From an uncultured Bacteroidales bacterium (GTDB lineage: Bacteria; Bacteroidota; Bacteroidia; Bacteroidales; Muribaculaceae), in assembly GCA_945828175.1 (NCBI GenBank), contig CALZQD010000065.1, positions 1 through 8,143 on the forward strand: a DNA stretch of 8,143 nucleotides, written 5' to 3'. Within the stretch, counting starts at the first letter, position 1. Each line of letters opens with the position of its first letter. Positions 6,344 through 8,143 of this stretch are shown piece by piece. A program made the translations under genes and the position numbers. The notes below the pieces were generated by a model. The model saw only the letters and a list, made by a program, of their open reading frames with translations, had not been told where the DNA came from and did no database searches.

Positions 6344-6901
6344 ATGAAAAAATTACCGCTACTATTGATGTTCGGCCTGCTGGCCGTAGTTTTCGGAGGA
6401 CTCATGTCGTGTAGTGACGACTATGACGACAACGAGGCATGGCGCAAGGCTAACAGCGAGTGGCTCTCGCAGATGCAGGCACGCAAGAACGCCGACGGCA
6501 CACCTTATTATAAGGTGATAGTTCCCGACTGGGACCCGGCCAACTTCGTGCTCATCCACTATTTCAACAACACCGAGGAGACCAAGGGCAACCTCTCGCC
6601 GCTCTACACGAGCGTCATCGACGTGCGCTACAAGCTGCATCTTTATAACGACGCCGCCGTAGACTCGTCGACGACGCTGACCACCTGGGGCCCCGGCATC
6701 TACCGCGCGCAGCTCAACAAGCTCGTGCCCGGCTGGGCCGCAGCGCTCTGTGACATGCACGTCGGCGACACGGCCGAGGTGATTGTGCCCTATCAGCTCG
6801 CCTACGGCACCACGTCGACGACGTCGATGCCCGCATATTCAAATCTCCGGTTTAATATCCGCCTGCACGACATATATAAATATGAGGCTTCGCCGTATTG
6901 A
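6344..6901 (+). CDS. FKBP-type peptidyl-prolyl cis-trans isomerase lipoprotein
   Basis: This 185-residue exported lipoprotein should catalyse prolyl isomerisation or act as an envelope chaperone. The signal peptide MKKLPLLLMFGLLAVVFGGLMSC has a lipobox LMSC with Cys23. The sequence after it, S-D-D-Y-D-D, resembles the acidic lipoprotein export signal described for surface lipoproteins in Bacteroidota. The FKBP fold covers about residues 90-178: VRYKLHL (94-100), VDSS at 106-109 where FKBP12 has FDSS, LVPGWAAAL (127-135) with the active-site Trp131, GDTAEVIVPYQLAYG (141-155) with Tyr154, and SNLRFNIRLHDI (166-177) with Phe170. The Phe-to-Val change at 106 and the divergent flap (156-165) mean activity may be altered. 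Residues 30-89 precede the fold and contain YYKVIV and a WD-rich stretch. It is the last gene of the glyS operon, 5 bp after lemA, and is followed by a strong terminator. Confidence 0.87.
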   Translation: MKKLPLLLMFGLLAVVFGGLMSCSDDYDDNEAWRKANSEWLSQMQARKNADGTPYYKVIVPDWDPANFVLIHYFNNTEETKGNLSPLYTSVIDVRYKLHLYNDAAVDSSTTLTTWGPGIYRAQLNKLVPGWAAALCDMHVGDTAEVIVPYQLAYGTTSTTSMPAYSNLRFNIRLHDIYKYEASPY

Positions 6902-6923
6902 ATAAGCTGATGAGCTAAGACAT

Positions 6924-6954
6924 AAAGGCCGTGAGTTGTTCACGGCCTTTTTTT
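6924..6954 (+). terminator. Rho-independent terminator of the glyS-lemA-FKBP operon
   Basis: AAAGGCCGTGA (6924-6934) and TCACGGCCTTT (6940-6950) form a perfect 11-bp stem with a 5-nt loop, followed by a T-run through 6954. It begins 22 bp after the FKBP stop codon. Confidence 0.93.
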
Positions 6955-6997
6955 GTGATTCACCGGTTGGTGATGTGCGGGGAATGTTATCGGAAAC

Positions 6998-7034
6998 AAT
7001 ATGCGCCCCCGGCATTAGCCCGGCGGCGCATATT
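6998..7034. repeat. Extended inverted repeat between two convergent units
   Basis: AATATGCGCC (6998-7007) and GGCGCATATT (7025-7034) form a perfect 10-bp stem. Within the 17-nt interior, CCGGC and GCCCGG can pair further around an ATTA loop with one bulged C. It lies downstream of two better terminators, one for each strand (6924-6954 and 7050-7081). A short T-run (7033-7036) follows on the plus strand. It may be a backup terminator; otherwise its role is unknown. Confidence 0.5.
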
Positions 7035-7049
7035 TTAGTTCTTGGCATT

Positions 7050-7081
7050 AAAAAAGTCGACCCTCGGAGAGAGATCGACTT
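7050..7081 (-). terminator. Rho-independent terminator of the small lipoprotein gene
   Basis: On the minus strand AAGTCGA (7081-7075) and TCGACTT (7060-7054) pair as a 7-bp stem around a 14-nt loop, followed by a run of six T residues (7055-7050) that overlaps the end of the stem. It lies about 30 bp after the stop codon of the minus-strand gene at 7111. Confidence 0.75.
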
Positions 7082-7110
7082 ATGAAATAAGTTTGAAGGG
7101 GTTGCGTTGA

Positions 7111-7305
7111 TTATTCAGCGACTACAGAGTCAGCAGCAGCAACAACTGTGTCAGCGGCAGCTGAGTCAACAGGAGCTACAACTTCTTCTACAACAGCTTC
7201 TTCAACTACAGCTGAATCAGCAGCTTCAGCTTTCTTTTCGCCGTTACCACAAGAGAAAAGTGATACGCTGAAAACAACAGCAAGGAATAAAACTAACTTT
7301 TTCAT
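7111..7305 (-). CDS. Small acidic Ala/Val/Glu-rich lipoprotein of unknown function
   Basis: This 64-residue predicted lipoprotein has a signal peptide at residues 1-18 (MKKLVLFLAVVFSVSLFS) and lipobox LFSC with Cys19. The mature chain is only about 46 residues, made almost entirely of Ala, Val, Glu, Asp and Ser, with a degenerate repeat of the type (A)DS/TxVV: ADSAVVEE (29-36), ADTVV (51-55), ADSVV (59-63). It carries 11 acidic residues against two lysines. No domain is recognised. GNGEKK after Cys19 lacks an acidic export signal, so an inner-leaflet, periplasm-facing anchor is likelier. Codons are mostly A- or T-ending (GCT, GAA, GTT), unlike the C/G-ending use of neighbouring genes, which may mark high expression. 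It is monocistronic, with a near-consensus promoter and its own terminator, so I take it as a real gene despite its low complexity. Confidence 0.75.
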   Translation of the reverse strand: MKKLVLFLAVVFSVSLFSCGNGEKKAEAADSAVVEEAVVEEVVAPVDSAAADTVVAAADSVVAE

Positions 7306-7358
7306 TTTTTCTAAATTTTAAAATTATAAAACAATACTTTTATGCTTCAAAAACGGTA

Positions 7359-7389
7359 CAAAGGTATAGCAAAATTTTTAAACTACAAA
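7359..7389 (-). promoter_or_regulatory. Near-consensus promoter of the small lipoprotein gene
   Basis: On the minus strand TTTG (7389-7386), a 19-bp spacer and TACCTTTG (7366-7359) give a textbook Bacteroidota -33/-7 promoter. The start should be near 7352, with an A/T-rich leader of about 47 nt. This is one of the two best promoters in the window. Confidence 0.78.
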
Positions 7390-7470
7390 ACAAAAATAGT
7401 CAATTTTTTATTGATGACTAAATATTCTTGAAAATTAACGTTTTAATAATGCATTATACCTGTGTTATGG

Positions 7471-8095
7471 CTATTGACGGGCATTTGCGGCATTTATCGA
7501 GGCCACGATGCCGTTGGCCATGACGACGGCTTTGGTGATATGGTCGCAGATGTGGTCGCGGCCGATGAGGCGGTCGATGCCGGCGTGTTCGAGTGACTCC
7601 CTGACGTTGGGCTTGACGCCCGAGAGGACGATGTGGATGCCCTCGCTCTGCGACGATTTGATGAGAATCTCGAGGTTGTGGAGGCCGGTGGCGTCGATGA
7701 ACGACACTTTTCGCATGCGGATTATTCGCACAAGCGGCTTCGTGCCTAAGGTCGTGCGCATCATCTCGTCGAACTTGGTAGCCACGCCGAAGAAGAACGG
7801 GCCGTCGATTTCGTAGACGCTGACGCCTTTGGCGACGTCGAGCACCTCGTGTTTGCCGAGGTCGGTGCCTTCGGCTACGTCGAGCTGCTCTGAGTAAATC
7901 TTTATCTCGGTATTCTCGGTGACGCGGCGGAGGAAGAGGACGACGGCCAAGAGCAGGCCGATCTCGATGGCGATCGTAAGGTCGAAGATGACGGTCAGCA
8001 GGAAGGTGACTATCAGCACCGACACGTCGCTCTTGGGTGTCTTGAGGATGCCGGCGATGGTGCGCCAGCCGCTCATGTTATAGGCTACGACCATC
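7471..8095 (-). CDS. SulP family inorganic anion permease, C-terminal fragment with STAS domain
   Basis: This is the last 207 codons of a membrane transporter of the SulP/SLC26 family (sulfate, bicarbonate or other anions); the substrate cannot be told from this part. Counting from the Met at 8094, VAYNMSGWR (3-11) is the typical SulP cytoplasmic segment, and two closing membrane helices lie at about 23-38 and 40-57 before the RRVTE turn. The cytoplasmic STAS domain covers about 92-192, with VYEIDGPFFFGVATKF (93-108) and the loop IDATG (133-137). Ala replaces the phosphorylatable Ser found in anti-anti-sigma STAS proteins, as is usual in SulP. Full-length members are about 550 residues, so most of the transporter is missing. 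The gene is open at its 5' end only because the genomic sequence stops at 8095. The reading frame continues into adapter DNA as MCIRDR, which is not protein. No clear terminator follows the stop at 7471. Confidence 0.92.
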
Positions 8096-8143
8096 CTGTC
8101 TCTTATACACATCTGACGCTGCCGACGATATGCAGTGTGTAGA
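8096..8143 (+). other. Illumina Nextera adapter and i5 index read-through (not genomic)
   Basis: CTGTCTCTTATACACATCT at 8096-8114 is the 19-bp Nextera/Tn5 mosaic end. GACGCTGCCGACGA at 8115-8128 is the rest of the reverse-complemented Nextera Read 1 transposase adapter. TATGCAGT at 8129-8136 is in the i5 index position and its reverse complement ACTGCATA is index N/S506. GTGTAGA at 8137-8143 begins the reverse complement of the P5 oligonucleotide. The match is exact and in the right order, so this is untrimmed library sequence joined to the contig end. Confidence 0.98.

Noticed and set aside
7446..7457. Perfect 12-bp palindrome ATAATGCATTAT downstream of the SulP gene
   Set aside because: It is short, AT-rich, without a loop or U-run, and easily expected by chance in this A/T-rich spacer. 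I do not call it a terminator or operator.
1..8143. CRISPR array, insertion sequence, tRNA/rRNA, defence or biosynthetic cluster
   Set aside because: I looked for regular spaced repeats, terminal inverted repeats with transposase frames, cloverleaf-like segments and nuclease or synthase motifs on both strands and saw none. The transposon-like end at 8096-8114 is library adapter, not a resident element.

Overview
The window looks like a chromosomal contig end from a Bacteroidales bacterium, most plausibly a Muribaculaceae-like gut species. The evidence is: promoter boxes matching the Bacteroidota -7 consensus TAnnTTTG ahead of nearly every transcription unit; no Shine-Dalgarno sequences before start codons; GC-rich coding DNA beside very AT-rich spacers; a DUF4491 protein, a family I know from Bacteroidota; and a lipoprotein with an S-D-D tail after the lipobox Cys. 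The family-level assignment is inference from general resemblance, not from a marker gene comparison.

Layout from left to right. (1) 1-490, minus: the N-terminal 163 codons of an AspT/YidE-type membrane transporter, with a GC hairpin in its leader. (2) 761-2569, plus: a complete AMP-forming long-chain acyl-CoA synthetase, divergent from the transporter, ending in a strong hairpin terminator. (3) 2624-2953, minus: a small DUF4491 membrane protein convergent with the synthetase. Its promoter box overlaps the upstream TTG codon, which argues for the ATG start at 2953. (4) 3319-3822, plus: a stand-alone ECF sigma factor behind a very AT-rich, repeat-bearing regulatory region, closed by a terminator at 3968-3999. 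(5) 4127-6901, plus: a likely three-gene operon of glycyl-tRNA synthetase, a LemA protein and an FKBP-type prolyl isomerase lipoprotein, closed by a perfect 11-bp stem terminator. (6) 7111-7305, minus: a tiny acidic Ala/Val/Glu-rich lipoprotein with a near-consensus promoter and its own terminator. (7) 7471-8095, minus: the C-terminal part (last membrane helices plus STAS domain) of a SulP anion permease.

The last 48 bases (8096-8143) are not genomic. They are Illumina Nextera read-through: the 19-bp transposase mosaic end, the Read 1 adapter tail, an 8-base i5 index whose reverse complement is ACTGCATA (N/S506), and the start of the P5 sequence. The apparent MCIRDR N-terminus of the SulP reading frame is translated adapter.

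The genes are ordinary housekeeping, envelope and lipid functions. I found no mobile element, CRISPR array, tRNA, rRNA or defence system, and no convincing undescribed system. The items most worth following up are the adapter artefact, the possibly surface-exposed FKBP lipoprotein in the glyS operon, the probably highly expressed small lipoprotein, and the repeat-rich region upstream of the sigma factor.
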